A DNA stretch of 64,000 bases from Cytophagales bacterium (GTDB lineage: Bacteria; Bacteroidota; Bacteroidia; Cytophagales; 172606-1), in NCBI GenBank assembly GCA_030446715.1, contig JAUJMU010000011.1, positions 154,351 to 218,350 of the forward strand. Reading direction: 5' to 3'. A program made the position numbers and the translations under genes. The stretch's first letter is position 1, and the number at the start of each line of letters is the position of its first letter. Below the pieces are notes generated by a model that ran no database searches, was not told the origin of the DNA, and worked only from the letters and a program-made list of their open reading frames with translations. This document shows, one piece after another, positions 1 through 9,385 of the stretch.

Positions 1-876
1 ATCAAGGCTACAGCGGGAGGTGGCGGAAGGGGTATGCGGGTGATTGCATCAGAAAGTGAATTTGATAAAGCCTGGAACGATGCCCGCACTGAGGCCGAGG
101 CCGCTTTCGGCAACGGAGGGCTGTACCTGGAGAAGTTTGTCGAGGAACCGAGGCACGTGGAGATTCAGATTGTAGGCGATAAGTACGGCAAAGTGTGCCA
201 CCTGTCGGAGCGGGATTGCTCTATTCAGCGGCGCCACCAGAAATTGCTGGAAGAAACGCCTTCCCCGATCATTACCCCGGAACTGCGCGAAAGGATGGGG
301 GCGGCGGCGATCAAAGGCGCTTCGGCAATCAGTTACGAAGGAGCCGGTACCATCGAATTTCTGGTAGATAAGCACGGCGACTTTTACTTCATGGAAATGA
401 ATACACGTATCCAGGTGGAGCATCCGGTTACGGAAGAAGTAACTGATTTTGACCTGATCAAGGAACAGATCAAAGTGGCGGCCGGCATTCCTATTTCCGG
501 TAAAAACTACGAGCCAAACCTGTTTGCCATCGAGTGCCGGATCAACGCCGAAGACCCGGCCAACGGGTTCAGGCCTTCACCGGGCAAAATTACCAACCTG
601 CACCTGCCCGGCGGCCACGGCGTCAGGGTAGACAGTCACGTATACGCCGGCTATACCATTCCGCCCAATTACGATTCCATGATTGCCAAGCTGATTGTAA
701 GCGCACAGTCAAGGGAAGAAGCCATTGTGCGGATGAAGCGGGCATTGCAGGAGTTTGTGATTGAAGGCATAAAGACTACCATTCCCTTCCACATTAAGCT
801 GATGGACGACAAAGGTTTCCGGTCCGGCAAGTTCACGACCAGATACCTCGATACCTTCGATTTTTCTGACTTATAG
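1..876 (+). CDS. accC: Acetyl-CoA carboxylase, biotin carboxylase subunit (5' end cut by window)
   Basis: The reading frame is open from base 1, so the start lies outside the window; about 155 N-terminal residues are missing relative to the usual ~445-500. The visible part opens with the ATP-grasp glycine-rich loop ([14 protein letters not shown]) and continues with the catalytic stretch [16 protein letters not shown], which carries the metal-binding Glu and catalytic Arg, and INAEDP. The C-terminal biotin-carboxylase domain is complete. The enzyme carboxylates biotin on the carrier protein in the cytoplasm, the first step of malonyl-CoA synthesis; a propionyl- or pyruvate-type carboxylase subunit cannot be excluded from this part alone. 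A strong terminator follows 23 bp after the stop. Confidence 0.93.
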   Translation: MKATAGGGGRGMRVIASESEFDKAWNDARTEAEAAFGNGGLYLEKFVEEPRHVEIQIVGDKYGKVCHLSERDCSIQRRHQKLLEETPSPIITPELRERMGAAAIKGASAISYEGAGTIEFLVDKHGDFYFMEMNTRIQVEHPVTEEVTDFDLIKEQIKVAAGIPISGKNYEPNLFAIECRINAEDPANGFRPSPGKITNLHLPGGHGVRVDSHVYAGYTIPPNYDSMIAKLIVSAQSREEAIVRMKRALQEFVIEGIKTTIPFHIKLMDDKGFRSGKFTTRYLDTFDFSDL

Positions 877-899
877 GAGGAAGCAGTTCTATCTTTACC

Positions 900-936
900 A
901 GTGCCACGGTCAGCCGCCGTGGCACTTTATTTTTGT
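900..936 (+). terminator. Rho-independent terminator after accC
   Basis: A 10-bp perfect stem (AGTGCCACGG, 900-909, with CCGTGGCACT, 917-926), a 7-nt loop and a T-rich tail (TTATTTTTG) lie just downstream of the biotin carboxylase stop. Confidence 0.85.
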
Positions 937-1466
937 GCGGATGAGAAGCATTACGCAAAGTTCCTGAGAGAAGGAACGACGGAAGATTCTTGTAGTTGTG
1001 TTGCTTTCTGAAAGTAGAATCAGTCTGCGGCAACTCATATTCCGCCGGCGGCGGCGGGCATAAAAAGCACAAAGCAAAGCTTGGCGCCATCAGTCCGGCA
1101 GGTGCGGAGCCGGGCTGCAGCCATGGTTATCAGCTGCGCCATGTCTCCTTACGATAGCGCGAAGCTGTGTTTCGTGCTTTTCTTTAACTCCTGGTCTGCT
1201 TCACCACGCAGCAGCACGGGGTGTGATCCGGGTTGCGTGAGCAGCCCGGCAGATTTTAATTTGAGTGACCGGGCAAAAGTGGTTCTATCAATCACTTTTG
1301 ATAAGAAACTGATTGATAGGATAACATGAGTTGAACAGCGAACAACTAATAACGAACAACTACTCAAATGCTTTGAATCACTGAGTAATTCGTTGTTGGA
1401 TCAAGGCTTAAATCCATGATATGAAGCCGGGGATACCGCGTCACGTCTGATGGCGTATTTGGTAAC
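937..1466. other. Gene-free stretch, about 530 bp
   Basis: No convincing coding sequence is seen. It holds a small inverted repeat (CTATCAATCA, 1285-1294, with its complement at 1310-1319) and, at about 1330-1400, one of the degenerate CAACGAACAACTA-type word repeats found elsewhere in the window. Confidence 0.5.
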
Positions 1467-2294
1467 CTACGCCGGAAAAGCCGCCAGTTCGATGATCTTC
1501 CGGAGAATCACCAGTGCCAGAAAGAAGGAAAACAGATAACCGATCAGCTTCGAGGAAAGCAGATTGCTGGCCTTGACCCCGAACGGTGAAGCAATCATTA
1601 CCCCGACAGACAGCGCCAGTACCACCGGGAAAATCACGTAGCCGACATTGTAGTAGGAGAAAGGATACCTTGGTGACTCCAGGAGACTGGAAATAGTCAT
1701 GGTGAAGGAAGTAATGCCGATCACGCCCAGCGAAATGGAATTAGCCTTCCTGATGTCCATCCTAAAAACGGAATTCAGGATGGGAATGATGATAACTCCA
1801 CCGCCCAGGCCCGACAGGGCGGATACTGCACCGCTGGCAAGCCCGGCCAGACCAAGCTTCAGCCGTCGGCCTTCCGGTTCCATGTTCTCCGCGGGAAGTA
1901 TTCTGAACGCATTGACCAGCGTTTTGAGCAGCATATAGAGCAGCAGCAGCACGATGATCAGGTTGAATGTGCCCCGCGAATACCAGTAGGTGTTGACAAT
2001 GCCGTGCAGCACCAGCATGGCCGAAATCACACTGAAGCCGCTGATGATCAGTACCTCCGGGAGGTGAAAGTTGCGGCTCCGGACCAGGTAATAGTTGGCG
2101 GATGCCGATGAGAAAAGGGTAGCTACAATAGAGTTGGCAATGGTGTACTGCACCAGTTCATTCATGGGAACCCCCAGGTGCTGAAGAGTGACCGGAATTA
2201 CAATTATATAGATAATTCCTCCGCCAATGCCCAGCAACCCACCCAGAAAGCCGCCAACCAGCCCCGCTAAAAAGAGGAAAAAAAAGTCTGTCAC
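1467..2294 (-). CDS. TauE/SafE family membrane permease
   Basis: This 275-residue protein is almost wholly hydrophobic, with about eight predicted membrane segments. It has the two pseudo-repeats typical of TauE/SafE (DUF81): a Gly-rich LGGLLGIGGGI motif near residue 20 and SALSGLGGGVIIIP near residue 160. The family exports or imports sulfite, sulfoacetate, taurine-derived or other organic anions across the inner membrane, but substrate cannot be read from sequence. It is a single gene, convergent with nothing close. A second, clearly different TauE/SafE gene lies at 28950-29747 next to YeeE genes; this copy has no sulfur gene beside it. Confidence 0.85.
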   Translation of the reverse strand: MTDFFFLFLAGLVGGFLGGLLGIGGGIIYIIVIPVTLQHLGVPMNELVQYTIANSIVATLFSSASANYYLVRSRNFHLPEVLIISGFSVISAMLVLHGIVNTYWYSRGTFNLIIVLLLLYMLLKTLVNAFRILPAENMEPEGRRLKLGLAGLASGAVSALSGLGGGVIIIPILNSVFRMDIRKANSISLGVIGITSFTMTISSLLESPRYPFSYYNVGYVIFPVVLALSVGVMIASPFGVKASNLLSSKLIGYLFSFFLALVILRKIIELAAFPA

Positions 2295-2320
2295 CGGATA
2301 CCTTATTTACTGACCGCAGA

Positions 2321-2362
2321 AATCAGATTTGCTTCGGATGCAACGCGAAAGCAAATCTGATT
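2321..2362. repeat. 14-bp inverted repeat upstream of TauE/SafE
   Basis: AATCAGATTTGCTT (2321-2334) is matched exactly by its complement AAGCAAATCTGATT (2349-2362) across a 14-nt loop. A related CTGATTCTAC/GTAGAATCAG word occurs again near 1013-1022, so this may be a dispersed repeat rather than an operator. Confidence 0.5.
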
Positions 2363-2371
2363 CTACAAAAC

Positions 2372-2404
2372 AAAAAAGGACTGTGCAAAATCCAGTCCTT
2401 TTTT
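2372..2404 (-). terminator. Terminator after the S41 protease
   Basis: AAAAAAGGACT (2372-2382) pairs exactly with AGTCCTTTTTT (2394-2404). A- and T-runs on both sides let it work in either direction. It sits just past the protease stop at 2433. Confidence 0.8.
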
Positions 2405-2432
2405 GGTGTGCGGGAGGCAATCAGTTGCTGTA

Positions 2433-4091
2433 TTATTTTCCTTTTAAAAGCTGATTGTAGCGGCTGTTGTTGTTGAGTACATCCACTGCTGCCCGGATGT
2501 CGGCGTCGTCGTCAAACGAAGCCTCTACGTATCCCTTCTGCAGGTAATAACGGGAGGCTATCTCCTGCTCCAGCATTTCCTTGATTTCGGGCTTGAATTT
2601 CTGCAAGTCAGAATCCTTGTTGTGGTAAATGCGGGTTTTCAGCGATTTGACCTGCTCCTGAATATCTTCGTAATATTTCTCCTTCTTGGCGTGGGCAATC
2701 AGGTCTTCCACTGATTTCTCTACCTGAGTAGTGTAATCATATTCTTTGTTACTCAGCCACTTCACAAACGCCTGATAGTCTTCGTCCGGCAACTGGAACT
2801 CTTTGGCAGGTTTGATGCCCGGGTGCTCCACAAAGTACTTATTGACGTACTCAAACAGCAGGTTCTTGGTTTCAAGGCTTTGGGCAATGGCGGGGGAGGT
2901 GGTACGTTCCACGGGAAGATCGGGAGTGATGCCGCCACCGTCGTATACCATCCGGCCACTGCGGGTTTTGAAGGCGACCTGCAGGGAATCCGGAATTTTG
3001 CCTACGCTGCCATCCGTATTGCGGTGGCTGTAATCAATGGCCTGGATGCACCGGCCGCTGGGAATGTAGTATTTGGCAGTGGTGATTTTCAGCTGCGAAT
3101 TGTAGGAGAGCGGCCGGGTGGCCTGTACAAGTCCCTTGCCGTAGGTTTTCTGGCCGATCAGTACCCCGCGGTCGTAGTCCTGGATTACGCCGGCCACGAT
3201 TTCGGCGGCAGAAGCACTGCGGCTGCTGGTAAGCACCACCACGGGAATATCCGTATCCACGGGAGGATTCAGCGCGGTATAGACCTTGTTCCAGTCGGTT
3301 ACCTTGCCCCTGGTGCTCACGATTTCGGCATCTTTGGGCACGAAGATGTTGGATATATTAACGGCTTCGCTCAGCAAGCCACCGGGGTTGTCGCGCAGGT
3401 CGAGGATGATCTTTTTGGCACCCTTGCTTTTCAGCTCAACCAGGGCATTTTTTACCTCCCGGTGCGCCCCGGTAGTAAAATCCGACAGGTGAATGTAACC
3501 AATATCAGCCGTAACCAGCCCGTAGTAGGGTACATTGTCGATTTTGATGTTTTCCCGGACAATAGGCACCTCTACGGTTTTATCCTGCCCGTACCGCTTG
3601 ATGGTCAGCTTTACGGTGCTGCTGGCCTGGCCGCGGAGCAGTTTGTTTACGTCCAGATAAGATTTATTCTTCAGATCGATGTCGTCGATCCTGATGATTT
3701 CGTCGCTGATGCGCAGACCGGCCTTGGTGGCAGGAGAATTTTCATGCGGCATCACCACGTACGTTTTGCCGTTGCGGGTGCCCACCACCGCGCCGATGCC
3801 GCCGTACTGGCCGGTAGTCATGGTGCGGTAATCTTCTATTTCGTCCTCCGGAATGTAGTCGGTGTAAGGATCAAGGGAACGCAGCATGGCATCAATCCCG
3901 GTCTTCATCAGGCGGTTGGGATTGATTTCATCAACGTAGTAAGTGTTTACCTCGCGGTAAAGGGTTGCGAAAATGTCAAGGTTCTTTACGATTGCAAAAT
4001 ACCGCTCACCCGGGTCGTTAAACGACATCAGACCCAACCCGGCTGCTGCCACTCCCACCAGAGCTGCCTTCCGGAACCACTTTTTATTCAT
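2433..4091 (-). CDS. S41 family C-terminal processing peptidase
   Basis: The 552-residue protein starts with a signal/anchor segment (about residues 8-25). It then has a leading helical region with YVDEINP, a PDZ domain (about residues 95-180, with GIGAVVG and PATKAGLRISDEI), and the S41 core. The core holds the nucleophile region SSRSASAAEIVAG (about 288-300) and the Lys region GQKTYGKGLVQ (about 315-325), the Ser/Lys dyad of Ctp/Tsp proteases. It should cleave periplasmic or envelope proteins near their C-termini. The C-terminal ~150 residues are charged and helical, as in Bacteroidota homologues. It lies 40 bp after rnpA on the same strand, so it may be read with rpmH-rnpA. Confidence 0.93.
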   Translation of the reverse strand: MNKKWFRKAALVGVAAAGLGLMSFNDPGERYFAIVKNLDIFATLYREVNTYYVDEINPNRLMKTGIDAMLRSLDPYTDYIPEDEIEDYRTMTTGQYGGIGAVVGTRNGKTYVVMPHENSPATKAGLRISDEIIRIDDIDLKNKSYLDVNKLLRGQASSTVKLTIKRYGQDKTVEVPIVRENIKIDNVPYYGLVTADIGYIHLSDFTTGAHREVKNALVELKSKGAKKIILDLRDNPGGLLSEAVNISNIFVPKDAEIVSTRGKVTDWNKVYTALNPPVDTDIPVVVLTSSRSASAAEIVAGVIQDYDRGVLIGQKTYGKGLVQATRPLSYNSQLKITTAKYYIPSGRCIQAIDYSHRNTDGSVGKIPDSLQVAFKTRSGRMVYDGGGITPDLPVERTTSPAIAQSLETKNLLFEYVNKYFVEHPGIKPAKEFQLPDEDYQAFVKWLSNKEYDYTTQVEKSVEDLIAHAKKEKYYEDIQEQVKSLKTRIYHNKDSDLQKFKPEIKEMLEQEIASRYYLQKGYVEASFDDDADIRAAVDVLNNNSRYNQLLKGK

Positions 4092-4131
4092 AACGCAATA
4101 GATTTTAAGGAGACGGATTAAAAAAGAAGCT

Positions 4132-4566
4132 TTATTCCCGGTTGCCTTTAGGTTGAGGCTCTTCCTGCAGAACCAGACGCTGCCATACTAATATCAGTTT
4201 TTTTTTCATAAACGCAAAGGAAACGGGCTCTTTTGCCGTGTAAACAAACGCGATGCAGGCCGGTATTTTTTCCGGTGAGAGATCAGCCAGCAACTGATGA
4301 CGGCCCGTACGCCAGGCTTCGCGCATGCGCCGGCGGAGCGTGTTCCGGTCTACAGCCCGCCTGAAGTTCTTTTTGGAAACGGAGAAAAGCACCTGCGGCA
4401 CGGCCGACTGGCCGGGGGGACCGGGCATGTATTGCAGGCGGAAAGGATACAAATAAACAGAGGAACCCCTTTTGAAGAGTTCCTCTATCTGTTTTTTACT
4501 GGTAAGCCGTTCGTGCTTACGGAATGTCTGGTCAGGAGCCGGAGAAGGGAGACGTTCCATGCGCAA
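4132..4566 (-). CDS. rnpA: Ribonuclease P protein component
   Basis: The 144-residue basic protein carries the RNase P protein signature RAVDRNTLRRRMREAWR near residues 68-85 and FSVSKKNFRRAV before it. It binds the RNase P RNA and helps it remove 5' leaders from pre-tRNAs. It is preceded 35 bp upstream by rpmH, the classical bacterial pairing. The C-terminal extension (QEEPQPKGNRE) is hydrophilic and variable. Confidence 0.95.
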   Translation of the reverse strand: MRMERLPSPAPDQTFRKHERLTSKKQIEELFKRGSSVYLYPFRLQYMPGPPGQSAVPQVLFSVSKKNFRRAVDRNTLRRRMREAWRTGRHQLLADLSPEKIPACIAFVYTAKEPVSFAFMKKKLILVWQRLVLQEEPQPKGNRE

Positions 4567-4601
4567 CGGGATATACAGCCGTCCGGCTGCTGAATGCGGT
4601 A

Positions 4602-4817
<216 letters not shown>

Positions 4818-4858
4818 AATGGGAATCAAATATTGCCTGATTTACCTCCGTGCCGGCA

Positions 4859-5614
4859 TTATAACTCCCGGACCCAGATGTTGCGGAAGCTGATCGGCTT
4901 GCTCGGGTCACCGTGATCCTGCAGCCTGAGGGGGCCTTTGCCGTGCTGCTTGTAGGTGGGCAGACCCATGTATTCAGTGCCGCCTTTGATTTCAAAATTG
5001 TTCTGCACCAGCACGCCATTGTGCAGTACAGTTACCCGGGCAGGGGTAAACAGGGTACCGTCTTCCTTGAAACGCGGTGCCGTGTAGACCACGTCGTAAA
5101 TGTTCCATTCGCCGGGCTTGCGCATGGCATTGACCAGCGGTGGATTCTGCTTGTAAATACTGGCTGCCTGCCCGTTGGAATACGTGCGGTTGTTGTAGGA
5201 GTCAAGTACCTGTAGTTCGTAACGCCCCTGCAGGAATATACCGCTGTTACCGCGGGTCTGGCTCTGGCCCTGAATTTCTTCGGGAATGCGGTATTCGATG
5301 TGTAACTGGAAGTCGCCGAAATCCTGACGGGTAGTGATGTCGCCGGTGCCCTTCACAACGGTAAATACGCCGTTCTTCACCTCCCATTTGGCTGCGTTGC
5401 CGTCCTTGTCTTTCCACCTGGAAAGGTCTTTGCCATCAAACAGCACAACCGCGTCGGAGGGAGGCGCATCATTGCTTTTGCCGGGCGTTACTACTTTGGG
5501 TACGGGCTCCCAGAATTCGGTCATTTCGGGTTTCATTTTAGGCGTCTCGGCCGGCTGCTGGGCCAGTACCCGGGCAGCGGCAAGCACAAAAAAAAGACTT
5601 AACGGTGCACGCAT
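4859..5614 (-). CDS. Secreted DUF1080 (3-keto-disaccharide hydrolase-like) protein
   Basis: The chosen start (ATG at 5614) gives 251 residues beginning MRAPLSLFFVLAAARVLAQQ, a clean signal peptide; the frame stays open upstream but adds non-signal sequence. The mature protein has the DUF1080 opening VLFDGKDLSRWK, then a jelly-roll typical of the family (FGDFQLHIEYRIP, GNSGIFLQGRYELQVLDS), ending in ISFRNIWVREL. DUF1080 proteins are LamG/concanavalin-like and some hydrolyse 3-keto-glycosides. The protein is probably periplasmic or at the outer membrane. It stands alone and is divergent to the barrel gene at 5833. Confidence 0.88.
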   Translation of the reverse strand: MRAPLSLFFVLAAARVLAQQPAETPKMKPEMTEFWEPVPKVVTPGKSNDAPPSDAVVLFDGKDLSRWKDKDGNAAKWEVKNGVFTVVKGTGDITTRQDFGDFQLHIEYRIPEEIQGQSQTRGNSGIFLQGRYELQVLDSYNNRTYSNGQAASIYKQNPPLVNAMRKPGEWNIYDVVYTAPRFKEDGTLFTPARVTVLHNGVLVQNNFEIKGGTEYMGLPTYKQHGKGPLRLQDHGDPSKPISFRNIWVREL

Positions 5615-5832
5615 GGTTGGTAAGTACGGGTTAGGTAAATGAGTAAAATTTACGACAGGCCACCAATATACGGCATTCCAGAAAATTTTGTGATATAAGG
5701 AGAAATGGCCCGATGCCTGCCACTCCCGGAAGTACCAAGCGCTTTGATAAGGTAAAGATGAAGCTTGCGGCGCAACCAACGGCCCGGAAAATGAGAATAC
5801 GGAACAGATTCATCTCTCCTGACCCTGCCCGA

Positions 5833-7035
5833 ATGACAAAACGCTTCTCCCTTTTTCTCTTTCTGGTCTGTGCCGGCCTCCGGGCCAGTGGCCAGGCAGT
5901 GCCTGCTGATTCCACTCAGTCGCCTAAACTGTTGCGTTTCAGCGCCTACGTGGACGTATATTATCTTTATGACTTCAATCAGCCACCCGACCGGGAACGG
6001 CCTCCTTTCGTGTACCAGTACAGCCGGCACAACGAATTTAACCTCAACAATGCCATTCTGCTGGCCGAGTATGCAAATGACCGGGTCCGGGGCAATATTG
6101 GTCTGCACTCCGGCACCTACCTACAACGCAATTACGCTGCCGAAGAATTGAATGGCTCTGAAGTGCTGAAATTCATCTATCAGGCCAATGCCGGTGTACG
6201 GCTTGCCCGACAGCTATGGCTGGATGCCGGTATTCTGCCTTCACACATCGGCTACGAATCGGCCGTAGCACTGGATAATCCGACGGTGACGCGTTCCATT
6301 ATGGCCGACAATACGCCGTACTACGAAACCGGCGCCAGGCTTACCTGGGAGGTTAATGACCGGCTGACTTTAACGGGACTGGTGCTCAACGGCTGGCAGC
6401 GGATCGTGGAAACTGATAACAATAAAGCCATCGGCACCCAGATTCAGTATAAGCCAAAAGAAGGGGTTCTGCTTAATTCCAGCACCTTTTTCGGGCGTGA
6501 AGGCACCCGCCGCTACTTCCATAATTTTTACGCCGAATTTGACCCCACCGCCCAGCTGAAGGTGGTGACGGCATTTGACATTGGCTGGCAAGAAAGACCG
6601 GACCCCACCGGGAGACGCAGTGGCTTCAACAATTGGTGGAACCCTAGGCTGTGTCTGATGAATCATTTCACGGGGTAAAATCCGCTGGAAAAGTGCCTTC
6701 TATTGCCTTAAACTTCATGATTGGGGATTCATCAGACACAGCCTAACCTGATTGTCAGGTACCAGCCGGCCGGTCATTGGGCAGTAGCGGCCCGGCTGGA
6801 ATATTATCACGATCCGTCCAATGTGATCATTCCGCAAACGGAGCTGGAAGGCCATACTGTAACCGGCTTCCGTACCTTCAGCCCCTCACTGAACCTTGAT
6901 TACCGGCCCGTAGAACAGGTCGCCCTCCGTCTGGAAGGCCGGCTGTACCGGGCTGCCAATCCGGTATTTGTGCAGGGCGATGCACTGGTGCCTTACGATG
7001 CGCTGTTGGTTGCCTCACTGGCCTTGCGGCTCTGA
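5833..7035 (+). pseudogene. Outer-membrane beta-barrel (BBP2-like porin) gene interrupted by a MITE
   Basis: Start ATG 5833 gives a signal peptide (MTKRFSLFLFLVCAGLRASG). The sequence then shows the BBP2/OmpL-like pattern: SAYVDVYYLYDFNQP, NEFNLNNAILLAEY, DAGILPSHIGYESA and TGLVLNGWQRI. The frame is intact to codon WWNP, where a 97-bp element (6647-6743) with a TA duplication introduces stop codons after NHFTG. Removing 99 bp restores NNWWNPNLIVRYQPAG in frame, followed by a normal barrel C-terminus to 7035. Expected intact length is about 367 residues. A truncated ~282-residue product might be made, but a barrel lacking its last strands is unlikely to assemble. Confidence 0.9.
6647..6743. 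mobile_element. 97-bp MITE with terminal inverted repeats and TA target duplication
   Basis: The ends are exact inverted repeats: GGCTGTGTCTGATGAATC at 6647 and its complement ending in CACAGCC at 6743. They are flanked by TA at 6645-6646 and again at 6744-6745. The interior (about 60 bp) codes for nothing. The TA duplication is typical of IS630/Tc1-type transposases, which would act in trans; none is present in the window. Confidence 0.88.
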
Positions 7036-7062
7036 GTAGCTGCGCAGTCATAAATTTTGAAT
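7034..7062 (+). repeat. Gene-end dispersed repeat, copy a
   Basis: GAGTAGCTGCGCAGTCATAA followed by ATTTTGAATA, overlapping the TGA stop of the barrel gene. It is one of five copies of the AAGTAGC(T/G)GCGCAATTTT family. The remaining interval to 7309 shows no gene. Confidence 0.6.
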
Positions 7063-7309
7063 AAGGACATAACCTTTTGACTTAGCAGAGCTTTAAAATT
7101 AAGAGAAGGGATTTTCGTAGTGTACGGTTAACATTGCCCGTCAGCCACAAAGATCCTCTCAGAATGATATAGTCTGGGGAGTCACGCAAATTTAAGAACC
7201 CTGAAATACTCCTTCTACAGTGTGTTTAAAACAAAAGCGGCGCCCCCAGGCACGCCTCTTTTGTTTTCAGACTTGCATCTCCGGTCTTACATCTGGGATC
7301 TTATCCGAG

Positions 7310-8164
7310 CTACTTCGCCTTTGGCAGTTCGGCCAGCAGCTTTTCGTTGAGGCGCACGTAGTCGTCGTTCTTGGCAACTTTGGCCAGTTCAATAGACTTA
7401 CGGGCAGTGGCTTCAGCGTTCTTGTAATCCTTCATTTTAGCCTGCAGGCGGGCTTTCTGGTGCAACTGCCAGAACTTAGGATCTTTCTCCGTGGCCTTAT
7501 TCATCCAGGTCAGCGCCTGTTTCAGGTCTTTGTTGTTGTCCAGGTAGTAGATGGAGGCTGCGTAAAGGTCCTGCGGCTTCGGGTCCGCGTTGTCAATTAC
7601 CTTTTCTTTGATCTGCGCCATTACCTTGCTGTCTGCGTCGGTTTCCAGTTTCAGGGCTACTTTCGTATTTTCCCACTTGATGTTCATGTTAGCCCCGTTG
7701 GCGGTGAGGTCAGAGAAATCAATGGTGAAGGTTTCGTAGGGAGCGGCCGTTTTAGTCGGCTTCACTTTAAAACGGGCTACATCTTCCGACTCCTTATAGT
7801 CGTTAGCGCTGGCTTTGGCGTTTTTGTTGATCATTACTGTCCACTCGTCTTTGCCGGGAATGGTAAACAGGGAGTACTCACCTGCCGGAACTTTATTGCC
7901 GTTCAGGGTGACATCCTCACTGAAAGTAAGTTTGGTGGCTGCATTGGCACCGGTGCGCCAAAGTTGGCCGTAAGGCAGCAGATCACCGAAAATCTTCCGG
8001 CCCCGGGCACTGGGGCGGGAGTAGGAAACGGAAACGTCGGCCATGCCAACTTTCTGCGTTACGGTTGCCGCCGGACTCGGCTGGGGCATGGCAATCTGGG
8101 CGTGGGATACAGTTGTGCCGAGCAGAAGAGCCGCCAGCACAAAAGGTAAAAAGTATTTCTTCAT
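7310..8164 (-). CDS. DUF2911 domain lipid/periplasmic protein with TPR-like C-terminus
   Basis: The 284-residue protein has a signal peptide (MKKYFLPFVLAALLLGTTVSHAQ) and then a DUF2911 domain (about residues 35-185: VSYSRPSARGRKIFG, GQLWRTGANAATKL, VPAGEYSLFTIP, EWTVMINKN). The last ~90 residues are helical with TPR spacing (ALTWMNKATEKDPKFW, NAEATARKSIELAK). It is exported to the periplasm; biochemical role is unknown. It lies just downstream of trpS on the same strand (86-bp gap). Confidence 0.9.
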   Translation of the reverse strand: MKKYFLPFVLAALLLGTTVSHAQIAMPQPSPAATVTQKVGMADVSVSYSRPSARGRKIFGDLLPYGQLWRTGANAATKLTFSEDVTLNGNKVPAGEYSLFTIPGKDEWTVMINKNAKASANDYKESEDVARFKVKPTKTAAPYETFTIDFSDLTANGANMNIKWENTKVALKLETDADSKVMAQIKEKVIDNADPKPQDLYAASIYYLDNNKDLKQALTWMNKATEKDPKFWQLHQKARLQAKMKDYKNAEATARKSIELAKVAKNDDYVRLNEKLLAELPKAK

Positions 8165-8250
8165 AAATAGGTTGGATGAAAGAATGGTATAACAGCGGTA
8201 AAGTTAAACACAAAAGCTGATCTGAGGCGGTAATGCTGAATTATGTTAGG

Positions 8251-9243
8251 TTAAGCGTATCCCAGCGCTTTCCGTATCCGGCCCAGCGTTTTTTGGGCAA
8301 TTAAGCGGGCTTTGGCTTCCCCTTCCTGCAACCGCTGGTCAAGCTCGGCCGGGTTGCTCATGTAGTGGTGAAACACCTCCCGCTGCCGGGCAAATTTCTG
8401 GATTATCAACTCGTACAGGGCCGTTTTGGCGTGGCCGTAGCCGTAGCCGCCCGCCAGGTAATTCTGTCGCATCTGTTCGGCCTGTGCCGGTTCGGCCAGT
8501 AAGGAATACAGCTTGAATACCGTGTCGGTATCCGGATTTTTGGGAGCCTCCAGCGGCGTACTGTCCGTCTGAATAGACATAACTACTTTTTTTAATTCCT
8601 TGTCCGGCAGGAAGATATCAATGGTATTCCCGTAGGTCTTGCTCATTTTCTGGCCGTCTGTACCCGGAATGATCATCACCTGCTCATCAATACGGGCTTC
8701 GGGCAGCACGAAAATGTCGCCGTACCGGTGGTTGATGGTGCCGGCAATGTCGCGGGTAATCTCAAGGTGCTGGAGCTGGTCTTTGCCCACGGGCACCAAA
8801 TGGGCGTCGTACAGGAGAATATCCGCCGCCATCAGCACCGGGTAGTTAAATATGCCGGCGTTCACGTCGGCGAGGCGGTCGGCTTTGTCCTTGAATGAAG
8901 TGGCATTGGCCAGCATCGGGTACGGCGCAAAGCAATCCAGGTACCAGGTGAGTTCGCATACTTCGGGAATGCGCGACTGCCGGTACAGCACGTTCCGGGT
9001 GGTATCAAAGCCAAAAGCCAGCCAGGCGGCGGCAACGGAGTTTACGTTGGCTATGCGGGTCTGGGCGTCTTTGATCGTGGTCAGCGAATGCAGATCGGCA
9101 ATGAAAAAGAAGGACTCATTGCCCGGTTCCTGCGAAAGGCGGATAGCCGGCATAATGGCGCCGAGAAGATTGCCGAGGTGCGGCCTTCCTGACCCTTGCG
9201 CGCCTCCTCCCGAACTCTGGATTCCCGTTAAAATTCTTGCCAT
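8251..9243 (-). CDS. trpS: Tryptophan--tRNA ligase, with a 7-residue insertion before the HIGH-like motif
   Basis: A 330-residue class I synthetase that charges tRNA-Trp in the cytoplasm. It shows the HIGH-like RPHLGN (residues 20-25), the AADILLYDAHLVPVGKDQ motif, and KMSKT (about residue 200). All family blocks are present and the length is normal. The oddity is at the N-terminus: where relatives read GIQ(S/P)SG followed directly by the HIGH-like block, this protein reads GIQSSG, then seven small residues GGAQGSG (codons 9187-9207), then RPHLGN. This falls in the ATP-binding loop. It may be a tolerated loop extension or an assembly artefact. Confidence 0.95.
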   Translation of the reverse strand: MARILTGIQSSGGGAQGSGRPHLGNLLGAIMPAIRLSQEPGNESFFFIADLHSLTTIKDAQTRIANVNSVAAAWLAFGFDTTRNVLYRQSRIPEVCELTWYLDCFAPYPMLANATSFKDKADRLADVNAGIFNYPVLMAADILLYDAHLVPVGKDQLQHLEITRDIAGTINHRYGDIFVLPEARIDEQVMIIPGTDGQKMSKTYGNTIDIFLPDKELKKVVMSIQTDSTPLEAPKNPDTDTVFKLYSLLAEPAQAEQMRQNYLAGGYGYGHAKTALYELIIQKFARQREVFHHYMSNPAELDQRLQEGEAKARLIAQKTLGRIRKALGYA

Positions 9244-9385
9244 GCCCTTAGTTGGATAAAGTTGCCGGCAAATTTAGGGATTCCGGTTTATTGTTCCGGC
9301 TTTTGAATTAGTTTTGGTAAACTGCCTGTTGCCTGCTGCAAACTTCCAATTGCCCACTGTTCACTGCCAACTTCCCGATTCTCCC

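Noticed and set aside
2823..4121. A 432-codon open frame antisense to the S41 protease
   Set aside because: No start context or domain; the protease frame is certain.
9314..9385. An N-terminal extension of lpxK from the first TTG
   Set aside because: The added residues are translated CCCACTGTTCACTGCC-type intergenic words and do not match LpxK N-termini.
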